Shown here: one piece after another, positions 21,865 through 32,589 of the stretch
Layout of the letters: every line of letters starts with the position of its first letter
Position numbering within the stretch: the first letter of the stretch is position 1
Source: Taudactylus pleione
Lineage: Eukaryota > Chordata > Amphibia > Anura > Myobatrachidae
Reading direction: 5' to 3'
DNA: 64,000 nucleotides
Assembly (NCBI GenBank): GCA_031769625.1
Contig: JAUIMM010001588.1
Span: 255,001 to 319,000, forward strand
Translations under genes and position numbers: made by a program
The notes under the pieces: model-generated
The model's input: the letters and a program-made list of their open reading frames with translations, nothing else
What the model was told of the DNA's origin: nothing
Database searches by the model: none

Positions 21865-21928
21865 TGGTGCAATAAAGTTTTTTTGTTAATTGCGAATCGC
21901 AATAAACAAAAAATACTTTATTGCACCA
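21865..21928. repeat. Hairpin with 27-29 bp imperfect arms
   Basis: TGGTGCAATAAAGT pairs with ACTTTATTGCACCA, and ATTGCG..CGCAAT closes the centre. Lies in the first large intron. Confidence 0.7.
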
Positions 21929-22069
21929 ACCGTCGGCGGTGGCTGAAAAAATGCGACATGGCAGTCAGAGGACCTCAGCATGTAGAGAAGCAGGCAGGTG
22001 CTACCAGAAGACCCAGGAGAAGGTAAGTTGAGCTGGTGGGATGCAGAGGCAGTAGCTGGAGAGACACTG

Positions 22070-22515
22070 CAAGGCTGGTAGGATAAACAGTGGGGGCTGA
22101 CTAGAGAGACAGAGGGGAGCTGCCAGGAGATACAGTGGGGGACTGGCTGTAGAGACAGATGGGGAATGACTGCAGAGACAGAGGGGTGCTGCCTGAAGAG
22201 ACAGTGGGGGCTGACTGGAGAGGTAGGGAAGCTGGCTGTAGAGACACTGGGGGTGCTGGCTGGGGAGGCACTGGGGGCTGGCAGGAGAGACAGTGGGGGC
22301 TGACTGTAGAGATGGGAGATCGCTGGAGAAACAGTGGGGGTTTGCAGCAAAGACAGTGGGGGATAACTGAAAAGACAGAGGGGGGGTGGCTGTACAGAGT
22401 GGCAGACTGTATAGACAATGGGGTGCTGCCTGAAGAGACACTGGGCGTGCTAGCTGGAGAGACACTGGTGGCTGGCTGGAGAGAAAATGGGGCTGACTGG
22501 AGCTAGAGAGTCATT
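22070..22515. repeat. G-rich minisatellite (GGAGAGACAGTGGGGGCTG)
   Basis: About sixteen degenerate units of 20 to 33 bp built around GAGAGACAGTGGGGGCTGAC. The long minus-strand frames (22001-22465 and others) are repeat artefacts. Confidence 0.85.
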
Positions 22516-22605
22516 GGGGGGCTGGAACAAGCAGGAGCCACGTGGAGAGGGGGGCACCACCATCTATTTTGCAATCTGGTTGCCTGGAAAGAACTTACAA
22601 CCTTG

Positions 22606-22750
22606 TACCAGAGGTTCTCAAACTCCGCCATTACTGACCAGGTTTGGGTCCAGATGTTAAATCAAATTGACTGATGTACTAATTAAGTCACCTGTGCTCA
22701 AACATGGATATCCTTAAAACAAGGACTGTAATGACAGAGTTTTAGAACCT
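22606..22750. mobile_element. hAT-like MITE
   Basis: Begins CCAGAGGTTCTCAAACTC and contains AAATTGACTGATGTACTAAT and CACCTGTGCTCAAACATGG, also found at 38335-38450. A mirror of the start (TTTTAGAACCTTTGA) lies at its end. CAGAGGTTCTCAAAC ends are typical of hAT-derived repeats. Confidence 0.6.
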
Positions 22751-23143
22751 TTGACATAGTTTATCTGGCACTTGGATCCATTAAGAACACAAATATAGAA
22801 CAATATTGAATGGAGTTTAATGTGACCAAGAAAGTCACAATGCATATTAAATTAACAAAATAATGATAAAATAACATTCGGTAAAATACTTTTACAGTTA
22901 TTTAAAATTAAAATGGATAATCCAAAATCTGAGAACTCAAAATCTTTAGTAGAAGACTCAGGAACCTTTCTTGTTTTTCATGAGTTTAAAACACAATTTT
23001 TTCACCTTCACCCCCTTCTTGTAACCTCACTGAAAGAGGAGTGTGTGTATGCGCATGGACTTTAAGACTTTTAAATGATAAATGTGTTTACTGGCACAAT
23101 TTAATATAATATTACAGTTATATATAGGCAGTTACCGTGCTCA

Positions 23144-23635
23144 GGGCCTGATTCAGAGCCGCACCCAAAAAGCGAGCGCTCGCTCTGAATCAGGGTGGCC
23201 CCTTTTTAAAAAAAAAAAATTGCCTCCTGGACGCTTGCATAGCTGTGGGTGACCACCCACAGCTTTTGCGAGCGGCCAGGTTATGGTCGCGACCATTGCG
23301 ACCATCGGGCTTGCGACGAGACCCTTGTGGTAGGGTCTCATTCCCACAAGTCCCAGTGAGCTTCCTGCTCTAATAGAGCAGGAAGCTCAACTACTGACAT
23401 CACTAGTGATGTCAGTAGGGCTGCCCTCAAACGGCAGGTGTTCCTTCGGGAACGCCTCCGTTTGGCCAGCCACTCCCCCTCCCCGCCAACATTGACAGCC
23501 GCCTTGTTTTGTTGCGAGCCCCGGAGTGAGTGATTTCTCACTGGCTCCGGGGCTCGCACGCGGCGCGTGTGCACTGCCCACCCATCAACCCGCTTGCGAG
23601 CACATAGCGCTTGCGAGCGGGTCTGAATCAGGCCC
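23144..23635 (+). mobile_element. Family A fold-back MITE (A2), TCA target duplication
   Basis: Termini GGGCCTGATTCAGAGCC and TCTGAATCAGGCCC, with TCA at 23141-23143 and 23636-23638. The left end folds on itself (its mirror CTCTGAATCAGGG lies at 23182-23194). The interior is a run of hairpins: AGCTGTGGGTGACCACCCACAGCT, ATGGTCGCGACCAT, GAGCTTCCTGCTCTA..TAGAGCAGGAAGCTC, ACTGACATCACTAGTGATGTCAGT and GGTGTTCCTTCGGGAACGCC, among others. No coding capacity. Confidence 0.88.
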
Positions 23636-24400
23636 TCAGCCCCTTATGATGTTTGAATGCGTTAATATATAAAACAGGCTAATTCAGGAAAATGGTGTCA
23701 CACGGTTTAATGGTTAAACACAGTGTTAACCTTATATATACCATCACATTGCTGAATACAAGGATTAGATTTCAGTGTGAAAATCAATTCTAGTCTATTT
23801 GTAGCAGATAGATATAGTGGGGAGTTGGATACAGTGTGGGTACAAGGTTATAGTATGACGTAAAATATACAATGCAATATAAACAGATACAATATATACT
23901 GTAAACAGGTACAATATAGACAGATAGTGAGTTGGTATGCGTTTGTAGAGTCGTTGCTGCCTATGGCAGTTTTCAGCAGAGAGCGGCGTTCTGCAGTGCT
24001 GTGATACAATCGTTGGGGGGGGAGGGTTTGTGGAGAAGTATAGGGAATGATGGATGAAGATCTGGATTTTAGCACAGGTTGGAAAAGTATTTAGTAAAAA
24101 TACTGGTATACTGGTATAGATAAATAAGAAAAAATATATATGATGATAGTGAGGGTGGACACGCAGAAAGTACCTCCAAAGGATGCATCAGTTCCAAGGT
24201 ATCCTTACCTGGTTAGTGGCACTGTGATCAGCTGGGGTGATTTGCCAGCTTCCCTGCATCAGGTGCTGCAGACGACGTGCCGGATCGTTGGGCAACCTCT
24301 TCTGCTTGGGTGCTGGCTGGTCGGTTTGGTATGACCGTGACGTGCCTTTTGGGGTTAGCCGGGGGGAACTTTGGCTTTCTTCCCATGTGCTGCTCCGTGC

Positions 24401-24651
24401 TGGACTGCTGTGCGCGTCTCTCACTGACTGACTTCACTGACCTACCAACGCGTTTCGGCCGGTTTGGCCTTTGACTGGGGACAAACCCAGAGGAAGGCCA
24501 AAGTGGCCGAAACGCGTTGGAACCTATTGACACTTTCAACCGCTCACATGCGGCACAAGCACCTTCAGGCAGCTTCAGACCCCTGGCGTCACGTGACCGG
24601 GGCCTCCGGGCTCCAACCCGGAAGTCAGTGAGAGACGCGCACAGCAGTCCA
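24401..24651. repeat. Large hairpin with paired GAAACGCGTTGG motifs
   Basis: Outer arms: TGGACTGCTGTGCGCGTCTC followed by TCACTGACTGACTTC (24401-24435) mirror 24621-24651. Inside, CCAACGCGTTTCGGCC (24445-24460) mirrors GGCCGAAACGCGTTGG (24505-24520). Each inner copy is preceded, in its own direction, by a small stem of AGGCC/GGCC type. A degenerate hammerhead-like arrangement is discussed in the findings. Confidence 0.75.
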
Positions 24652-24750
24652 CTGCAGGATTCACTGACTTTACATTCACATTTTATGTGCAGTATAATGT
24701 ACTATTCTCAGCCATTGTCTGTAAAAGATGGTTAAAAAACTGTGCTAAGT

Positions 24751-25254
24751 GGGCCTAATTCACCAGTAAACGCAATGCCAATATTTACGCAGAACGAGCA
24801 TTTGTTTACTATTGCGCATTCACAGTGATTGCAGTGTGATTACATTCGCACAGAGGATCTATTCGTAAAGTGAGTGACAGGTCAGCATTTGGGGGAGGTA
24901 ATGAGGGGGGTTATCCAAAAAATGCAGGTGTGTCTGAACGTTTGAATGCCTTTTCATGGGCGTGCATAAATTAGCCCTTGCAATTGCATTCAGAGTATGA
25001 GACCTCTGTGTGTGTCAGGAAAGGTGCAGTGTTTGCGACTGGTCAGACATGGCTTATATGCTGCGTAACTGCCCGATGTACGGCGATGGTACCGATGTGT
25101 ACACAGTTGCGTGTCGTCGTAGGTATATGAGAAGGCAGCAGTGGGCATCCCTGTGCTTGGCTGTGCTTTGAAGGGCATTAGCATATTTTAGCAACTGCGA
25201 TCTGTGAGAGAATGCAGCTGCGATTGCATTTGAGTCCTTTAGTGAATTAAGCCT
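24751..25254. mobile_element. Family B-related MITE (B4), AGT target duplication
   Basis: Ends GGGCCTAATTCACCAG and AGTGAATTAAGCCT are inverted, with AGT at 24748-24750 and 25255-25257. The interior shows the same reduced vocabulary (GCAATTGCATT, CTGCGATTGCATTTG) as other family B copies. No coding capacity. Confidence 0.75.
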
Positions 25255-25387
25255 AGTATTCTTCAATGGGATAACTAACAGGGAGTTTTATAGTTCTGTT
25301 ATATAATTTACTTTGTACTCTAGGTTTGGTGACCCCTTAAGTAGCATTCACAAATACAATAAGAAAACAACAATTACTTTCAATTAT

Positions 25388-25640
25388 GTTGGGTACGGGA
25401 TCCTGGCGGTCACAATACCAAAAGCAGCATCCCGACAGTCAGAATCCCGACCCAATTAGGTAAGAACCCTAACCCTCCCATCCACAGCCTAACCCTCCCT
25501 CCCGCAGCCTAACCCTCCCACTAGTGCCTAACCCCTAGTCCTAAACCTAACTCTCCCCCTAACTGTAATACTTACCGTCAGGATTCTGGTGCTTGGATTT
25601 TGACTGCTGCGCCCCTTTTCGCGCAACGCCAGGATGTCAT
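25388..25640. mobile_element. Family C repeat, copy 2 (partial, opposite orientation)
   Basis: Left end TTGGGTACGGGATCCTGGCG and ATCCCGACAGTCAGAATCCC, then an AACCCTAACCCTCCC array (25467-25565), the complement of the core in copy 1, then CTTACCGTCAGGATTCTGG. The far end is not clear. Confidence 0.65.
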
Positions 25641-26033
25641 GCGCACATGTGCACAATGTCATGACGTTGCACACTTAGTGGGCGGGGCCGGCACAGGCTG
25701 CAACTGTGCCCTGTTATGGCCCTGATCTCACCCCCCTCTACAGAACACGCCCCCTCAACTAACCCCACCTCAATTAGGGCTGCTTCCTGAAATTTCCTGG
25801 GCTGGTTTTGCATCCCAATCCGCATTGCGAATTCAGGCAATATCACAGGGATTTATTAAAAATCCCTTGCAAGGACAGAGCTTGCAATAAAGCTCTGTCC
25901 CTGCGAATCCCCTCCGCGTCCTTATCACTGTATTTTTCAGAAAATGCATGCGCCGACCAGCCGCCGCTTCCCCCCTTGTAATCACGACCCCCTTGGTTGG
26001 GTTTTTACACAGGAATATTTAGAACAGCATTCG

Positions 26034-26498
26034 GGATGCAATCGGGAAGCCGGCTGACGTAAGCCCGACAGCCAGCTTCCCGACTGCATTATGCCGGTGA
26101 GGGTTAAATGACAGGCGTCTAAATCTAGACGCCTGTCATTTTTCTGACGCCGGGAGACCAGCGCGTGGGGGGGGGTTAGGTTTAGGGCTCCCGGGGGGTA
26201 GGTTGGGGTTAGGCACCCCCCTCGGGAGGGTTAGGGTTAGGCTAGGGGGTGGGAGGGTTAGGGTTAGGCACCCCCCCGGGGGACTTAGGTTTAGGCAGCG
26301 GGGAAGGGGGGGTTAGGGTTAGGCACAGTGGGGAGGTTAGGGTTAGGCACCCCTAAGGAGGGTTAGGGGGGTTAGGTTAGGTTAGTAGATACTTACCTTT
26401 GGACGATCTGGATTTCCAGCGCTGCTGTTTTGTCAGGCTGCCGCTGCTGGGATTCGAACTCCCGGCCATGCGGCCGCCGGGATATCATACCGATTCCC
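26034..26498. mobile_element. Family C repeat, copy 3
   Basis: GCAATCGGGAAGCCGGCTGA mirrors GCCAGCTTCCCGACTGCATT, then ACAGGCGTCTAAATCTAGAC is followed by GCCTGTCAT. The core (26165-26385) is a GGTTAGGGTTAGGCACCCCC array. The right part ACTTACCTTTGGACGATCTGG ends near GATATCATACCGATTCCC. Same order as copy 1. Confidence 0.75.
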
Positions 26499-26834
26499 AG
26501 CATTCATGGAGCACTACAGATCCAGCTATACTGAATTCACTTGAGTACCATCCACAAACCACAGTATGCACTGAAAATATTCTATTCAATAATATTGAGA
26601 TTGTTTTAAAGGAGATACATCCAATTTAATCATTTAGCTCCATCTTCTAAGACAGATTGAAGTAGCAGGTATTGCTAGCTAATGACGACCACTCGGTGTG
26701 CTTTCATTGCCTTCTCAGACACGATCACCTACTAATTCAGACTTTACCAATTGATAGCATTGAAAAATTTTGGAGTTCAACCCATTTAATGGTATGTACA
26801 TTGATGTTTACTACATTAGTGGATACATATGTTA

Positions 26835-26962
26835 TTTTGACAGTCACTGTGTAGACAGTGACTATGTCAAAACGAGAATGCCAGCACCATTATCCCAACA
26901 AGGGTGTACTAATTGTGTGGGCATTCTAGCATTTAAGCTGAGAGATTCACCTCAGCTTAAAT
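26835..26962. repeat. Pair of short palindromes
   Basis: TTTTGACAGTCACTGT with ACAGTGACTATGTCAAAA (26835-26872), then ATTTAAGCTGAG with CTCAGCTTAAAT (26931-26962). GAATGCC and GGCATTC also mirror each other between them. Probably a small fold-back element in the intron. Confidence 0.65.
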
Positions 26963-27226
26963 GACTATAAAATATTGCTGATTGAAACATACAATGAACA
27001 TGAATTACTGTACACACTAAAACTGTGTCTTCCATGTCTGTCTAGCATTGAGAACAGTATTAGTAGTTAGTTAGTGCTTTGTTTGTAGCTATGGCAGCTC
27101 TAAATTAGCTGTAATAAAATATAAATCTTACAATAAAATCAGTGAAAGTGTTAATTTTAAAAATAAAACATTTGAATCTGTAATACATAACATAATATGG
27201 CCATATCTTTTCTTGCTTTTTTCCAG

Positions 27227-27433
27227 CCAGGTAATGATGAAGAAATCCATTTCGATGCTGAAGTATTTTTTACAAAGCAAGCACTAAATGAGATTTTCAA
27301 ACTCCTGAAGGATGAGGAATGGGACCCAGCCATACTGGAAAGACATATTCAAATTATTCCCCTTAATTTCAAGAAATATGATGAGCAGAACTGGAAATTC
27401 AAATTTGAAGACATGGATATTTATGTGCCAATG
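27227..27433 (+). CDS. Exon b of unidentified host gene (69 codons, phase 0-0)
   Basis: The acceptor TTGCTTTTTTCCAG ends at 27226 and the donor ATG|GTAGGA is at 27433, leaving 207 bases without a stop. The translation begins PGNDEEIHFDAEVFFTKQAL. It is rich in Glu, Asp, Lys and aromatic residues and looks like a folded, mostly helical domain with segments such as FKLLKDEEWDP, ERHIQIIPLNF and YDEQNWKFKFEDMD. An alternative acceptor at 27230 (CCAG) would give a different frame and is less likely. The block does not resemble any transposon protein I know. Flanked by long, transposon-filled introns. Product unknown. Confidence 0.75.
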
Positions 27434-28318
27434 GTAGGACTTTATAACACAGTCTTAATAATTCTGAAGTCCTGCCTCCTCAGGGGCATGCAATAGCGGT
27501 CAGGAATAGGGCTTGCACATGTGAGTAACCACCCGTGGTGACACCCTGCAGCTGCCGGGTCCTATGGGGAAGTGACGCCAGCGATGATGTCACTTAAAAA
27601 AAAATAGGGGGGTTACAATAATGAGAAGAAGGCCTATAAGTCCCTCTAATTCCCAAACCCCAGCACTTAGAAAAGTACCCTCATTTGAAGGAGTGCTTTC
27701 CTCTCTTTCAAACAATCTACCCATATTGAAGCTAATATCTGGTGATCACACTGGTCATCAGACATAAACTCCCTGCACTACAGAAAATTAATGTAGACCA
27801 GACAAGGGGGAAGATCTCCCCAACCTGGCTACAAATAATTAAGAGACACTCATTTTAGAAAGAGGTAAGTCCCCTTTTGTAAATGTTGGGGCCCCTTAGT
27901 ACGTATTGCCTGGTGATCACTTGAGAGCACCAATGTTACCCTATACTATGGAAGATGTACACTTTCTGTAAATTGGGATGAGGACACCACATGCCCTATG
28001 ACCCTCCATAATGACACAGGTAATCGAGTCGTCACACATAATAAAAAGCACAGAGTTTCCACTTTTAAATTATGTGGCCCACTACTAGCTATGGAAAATA
28101 GACGTTCTCTGTATATGGGTGGGAGGTCACTACGTACCCTATCATGCTTATAATTACAAAATGTAGGGGTCACCCACATATGAAAGAGGGGAGTCTCCTC
28201 TTTTAAATTATGTGCCCCTCTTAGCAGCTATTGGTTGGTGATCACCTGTGATTACCAGGCAACATTTCCCAGCACTACAGAAAATAATAGTTTTCCATAG
28301 ATGAGGAAAGGGCACATT
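27434..28318. other. Intron, no element recognised
   Basis: Contains loosely repeated phrases (TGGTGATCAC, AGTCCCCTTTTGTAAAT and TCCTCTTTTAAATTATGTG) suggesting an old, decayed tandem duplication with about 160 to 180 bp spacing. Nothing coding is supported. Confidence 0.4.
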
Positions 28319-28862
28319 GGCCCTGATTCAGAGCCGGACGCTCTGACCAGAGCACTCGCTCTGAATCAGGGCCCACCTCCATTAATATGGAGCGTCCTCC
28401 TGGACGCTCATATAGCTGGGGGTCACCACCCACAGCATATACGAGCGTGCAGGATGATGGTCGCGATGGTCTTGACCATCGCGACCATCGAAACTGCGAG
28501 CAAAAGCCTGCGGTTGAGTTTTTCAACCGCAAGGCCAGGAGTGATTTTGGCTCTATCAGAGCCAAAATCATTCCCACTGACATCACTAGTGATGTCAGTG
28601 GGGCCGGCTTCAGACGGTAGGCGTTCCCTTGGGAACGCCTCCGTCTGGCAGGCACGGCCCCGGCACGCCCACCAAAGGGGGCGTGCTGTCAGTCAGCATC
28701 GACAGCACGCCCCCTTTGATGAGACATTCCGAGCGAAGGAAAGTCCTTCGCTCGTCGCGTCTCGCGCATGCGCACGACGGAGCTCCCTCCGTCGTGCGCA
28801 GTGCAGACCATCGACCCACTTGCGAGCGGACAGCCGCTCGCGAGTGGGTCTGAATGAGGGCC
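28319..28862 (+). mobile_element. Family A fold-back MITE (A3), ATT target duplication
   Basis: Termini GGCCCTGATTCAGAGCC and TCTGAATGAGGGCC, flanked by ATT at 28316-28318 and 28863-28865. The left end folds on itself (mirror CTCTGAATCAGGGCC at 28359-28373). Interior hairpins include ATGGTCGCGATGG..CCATCGCGACCAT, GATTTTGGCTCTATC with its mirror, CACTGACATCACTAGTGATG, and GGCGTTCCCTTGGGAACGCC. Long open frames on both strands here follow from the palindromic, stop-poor content. Confidence 0.88.
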
Positions 28863-29293
28863 ATTGTGCCCTATATCCCCCACATTATCCCGCACACACA
28901 TGAGGGCACCCTGTCTTGAAAGAGTGAAGTCTTCTCTTATTTACTGAAAATACAACGTATAATTTGTGTGGGTACTGCATAAAAAAATAAGTTACACTTT
29001 TTTAAAAAAAATTACCTTTACCACAAGGGTGAGAAAATCCTCAGCAGTGAAGGGGTTAATCAGATGACCGTTCAACCCTAATTGCACCATTATATAAATA
29101 ATACATTTGGAGGGCAATACAAGTAATATAAAAGCGCAAAATGATAAAGTGGTTTATAACATAACAAGGTAAAAATCTTTAATGCATTTACAATCTGATG
29201 ATTTAAAGGGCAAAGTAGGCTCCCACCAACCAGCATATTTTATTTTTATTAACTTGTCAATTTGACATATACTCTGTTTTTGTTTGGCACTAT

Positions 29294-29737
29294 GGCCCTG
29301 ATTCAGAGCCGGACACTCTTTCAGAGCGCTCGCTCTGAATCAGGGCGTTTTTTTTTTTTAGGAGCCGGCCTCCTGGCCGCTCGCTAAGCTGTGGTAGGGT
29401 CTCGTTCCCGCAAGCCCCAGTGAGCTTCCTGCTCTAATAGAGCAGGAAGCTCAACTACTGACATCATCACGAGTGATGTCAGTAGGGCGGCCCTCAAACG
29501 GCAGGCGTTCCTTCGGGAACGCTTCTGTTTGCCCAGCCACCCCCCCTCCATGCCTACAAAACGGGGCGAGCTGTCAATCAACATCGACAGCCGCCCCGTT
29601 TTGTTGCGAGCCCCGGAGCACGCGATTTCTCGCTGGCTCCGGGGCTCGCACACACGGAGTGCCCGGCAATCGACCCGCTTGCGAGCGCATAGCACTTGCG
29701 AGTGCATAGCGCTTGCGAGCGGGTCTGCATCAGGCCC
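29294..29737 (+). mobile_element. Family A fold-back MITE (A4), TAT target duplication
   Basis: Termini GGCCCTGATTCAGAGCC and GTCTGCATCAGGCCC, flanked by TAT at 29291-29293 and 29738-29740. It has the same left-end fold-back and hairpin series as A2 and A3. It lacks the first internal hairpins (AGCTGTGGGTGACC and ATGGTCGCGACC) that A2 has, so it is an internally deleted relative. Confidence 0.88.
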
Positions 29738-30394
29738 TATATGCACATTTTAATGCATTTGATGCTTGCATTAATTGATCTCATTGCTCTAATTACTTAA
29801 TTGATTTGCATATTTTTAAATCTTTGTTTGGCTCCTTGCATTGACATGCGTTGTGACAGCCAGATGAAAAATTTTGCGTCTTTGAAATACGTTGCAGTAA
29901 CGTGAGGTTGTCTGGATTAACCTGTACCCATTGGTCGATGGGGAACAGTTTATACATGTTCCCCTTTTTGTTCTTTCGGCAGATTGTAAATCCATTTCTG
30001 GTTTTTAACTTGTCAAATAAAACACTTTGTCTGTTTAAGATTTTCTATTATTTACACTCTAAATACACTATATATTGCCAACTTCACTATTCATTCCCTT
30101 GACACAAAGGTGCACAATTAATCTCTTTAATTGCATGTCATCTCACTTTAGCAAACCAAAACTCATGTATATCACCTTGACACACTGAGCAACCTTTTCT
30201 ATACAAAAAAAGTGGCGGTAATTAATGGTAGGTCCATACTCTAGAAAAGTATGTAGATGCTTATGTCATTCATTTCTTAAATTATTTCACTGATTTCTTC
30301 CTGTTTCTGTAGCAAGTTATAAAAAAGAAAAATTTCCCCCTGTGTACAACACAAACAAATAATTGCAAAAAAAAAAAACCTTAACAATTTAGGA

Positions 30395-30735
30395 GGAAAA
30401 CATACTCCATCCATACTTGCACACTCTCTGCCAGACGACTCCCAAATTTGGTGAGAGCCTACCAGCTCCTGGAAAAGTGGGTATGTCTCCACCACTGCAA
30501 CCACTTCTTAGGCGAAGTAGTAGGGGCAAGGAGCATGATGACGTGATTTGTAATGAATCGCATCCTCTCAGCCCAGGCCCCGATGTTGCAAAACTGGGAA
30601 TCAAGGCAAGACATTATAGCAGCGGGTGCGTAATGATGTAAATTGTGAGAACCTGCCCCCATCCCGCCCACCTGGACCGCTCTCCTCCTGGACATCTCAG
30701 AGAGGAAGGGGAGTATGCTCCTACCTCTTTGGGAG
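30395..30735. repeat. Repeat D, copy 3 (diverged)
   Basis: Words such as TTGGTGAGAGCCTACCAGCT, GGTATGTCTCCACCACTGCA and TGATGACGTGATTTGTAATG, in the order of copies 1 and 2. Weaker match, boundaries approximate. Confidence 0.45.
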
Positions 30736-30841
30736 ATGCCTGTTTATTAAATGTAGCCTATCACCTCTCGTGTGTATAGATATAGATATATAATTTTATT
30801 TTATTTGTAGAAAATATTAAACTTTTACAACTTTGTCCTAG

Positions 30842-30901
30842 GTTTCCATTCTATTGTTTATTCTTTGTGGAATCGTGGAACTAATGTTAAACTGCTTTGA
30901 G
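30842..30901 (+). CDS. Exon c of unidentified host gene (20 codons, phase 0-0)
   Basis: The acceptor ACTTTGTCCTAG ends at 30841 and the donor GAG|GTAAGACTT is at 30901. The 60-base block has no stop and is phase 0 at both ends, in register with its neighbours. The translation reads VSILLFILCGIVELMLNCFE, a hydrophobic stretch that could be a buried helix or a membrane segment. With acidic, polar exons on either side a buried helix seems more likely. Small size means the call depends on the splice signals and the common phase. Confidence 0.55.
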
Positions 30902-31490
30902 GTAAGACTTGACATTTTTTGTAGTGTCTACAGTATGTAGTGAAACAAAATGACATGCTACTATTCAGGACATGAAGGGTAGATTTTGGGTTGCAGGACC
31001 TTTTCTCCCTGATACATTAGTTCCATGCTATGCATTGTTTCCAGTATTCTTTAAAAAAAAAAAAATACTGCTTTCTTTCCACTACTGTATCTCACAAACT
31101 GTGTCAACTGTGTAACCTGCAACCAATTTACAACAGTTAAAGTTACTTATTACCTAATGGCAAAGTCAGATCACAAGAGTAATGTAGACAGTAAATGATA
31201 CAGTACCATAGTTTAGACGTTCTAATCAAACTTCTTGGTGAGTAGGTTATATTCTACTCTACAAATTACTATGCTGTATATTTCTTCAGTGCAGGCAAAA
31301 ATGATGTTTCAGCGGACATATATTTTATGTTCTATGGCATATTTTGTGATTATTATTATTTATGTTTGTGATTATTATTATTTATGTTTGTTATGATGAT
31401 GATTATTATTATTTTTAGGAAATGTGCCCCTAATATTTTAATCACCTGTTTTAAAGTATTGTTCTAATATTTAGCAGTTTGGGGCCTGAT

Positions 31491-31795
31491 TCAGCAAGGA
31501 TCGCAACTGCAATTATGCACGCAATCAGCCAATTGTTGCGTTCTGGGGGTGGTGACGTGGGGTGGTCAGCTAAACGCAGGTGTGCCAGTGCATTTGAACG
31601 CCGTTGCAGGAGAGTGCATAAATTATCCACTGCGATGCCATACGCAGCTTGTGTACTCACAGCGTGCAACAAGGTTAGCAATTCCTGAGCAAGGTCAGAC
31701 CTTGTGCAAGTTTGCGTGAGGCTGCAATGGTACTTGATATTACCGAATGTATTGCAGTCTTGCTAAGTATTACGGATGTGTGTAAGGTAAGGTGG
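31491..31795. mobile_element. Family B MITE (B2), truncated
   Basis: Left end GGGGCCTGATTCAGCAAGGA, then ATCGCAACTGCAATTATGCA. Through 31795 it follows B1 closely: AAATTATCCACTGCGATGCC, CAGACCTTGTGCAAGTTTGC, AGTATTACGGATGTGTGTAA. The right terminus is missing and different sequence follows. Confidence 0.8.
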
Positions 31796-32580
31796 GCGTG
31801 CCTACATTTATTTTGCATACACAACGCGCCATCCAGCCGGTCCACACCATGCCACATAAAGCTGCCTGGCCAGGGTAACTCCCCCGCTGACCTGTCACCT
31901 CCTGCGCGCTGCACATGTGCCATAGTATTGAATATCCATGACACAGCTTCAGCGTCATTAGACATTGCACGTAACGCTGCATTCGTGCCGGCCCTTCTGC
32001 CCACCTCCCTCCCTGCCGCTACATAAGAGGAGCAGGAGGAGGCAAGAGTAAGCTTGCAACATGACCTGGCTACAAGCCCAGGAAGCAAGCTGCAGCAGCA
32101 GCACCACTACCGTCTGCTCCACTGACAGCATACACCCTTCCCAACCCTAAGGCAGTCACAGCAGCACAGTCAAATCAGCAAGAACTGGAAAGACAACCAC
32201 TACACACAGTCTGGTAGCTGCATCATCAGTGACAAGTCAGTTTTGTGGTAAGTGGATTTTACTATATTTAATCTCCCTCTCTCTCCTTTTCTCTCCCTTT
32301 CTCCCTCTCTCCTGGGCCAGTTATCCATTAAGCAGAGCAGGCCGCTGCCTAATATTCAGTATCTTATATTTGGTGTTACATATATTAGCACATGCAGGGG
32401 GGGGGATATGTGTTTGCAAGGGTTGAGGTTGGTGGTGTTTGTGTGTGTGGGGAGGGGTAGCACAAACACAGGCTGCTACGTGGGAGAGGGGGGCACCAAA
32501 TTGCTGTCATGCCCCAGGTGCCAAAAGCACTAGTTTCGACCCTGGGTAGCCTCTATGAAAAATATACAGGAACATCTCCC
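31796..32580. other. Intron, GC-rich then pyrimidine-rich, no gene supported
   Basis: Carries CACAACGCGCCATCCAGCC and a CTCCCTCTCTCTCCTTTTCTC tract near 32270-32310. No splice-bounded coding block was found here. Confidence 0.4.
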
Positions 32581-32589
32581 TATAAGTGT

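Noticed and set aside
26440..26470. tRNA T-arm-like sequence (GGGATTCGAACTCCC on the + strand)
   Set aside because: It is part of the family C right end, diverges in the copy at 19480, and no acceptor stem, anticodon arm or A box surrounds it.
28301..28903. 200-codon + strand frame with minus-strand partner of 126 codons
   Set aside because: It coincides with a family A MITE made of palindromes that is stop-poor on both strands; the other copies do not keep the frame.
31700..32090. 137-codon minus-strand frame and 104-codon + strand frame
   Set aside because: They overlap each other and a truncated family B MITE; there are no domains or splice support.
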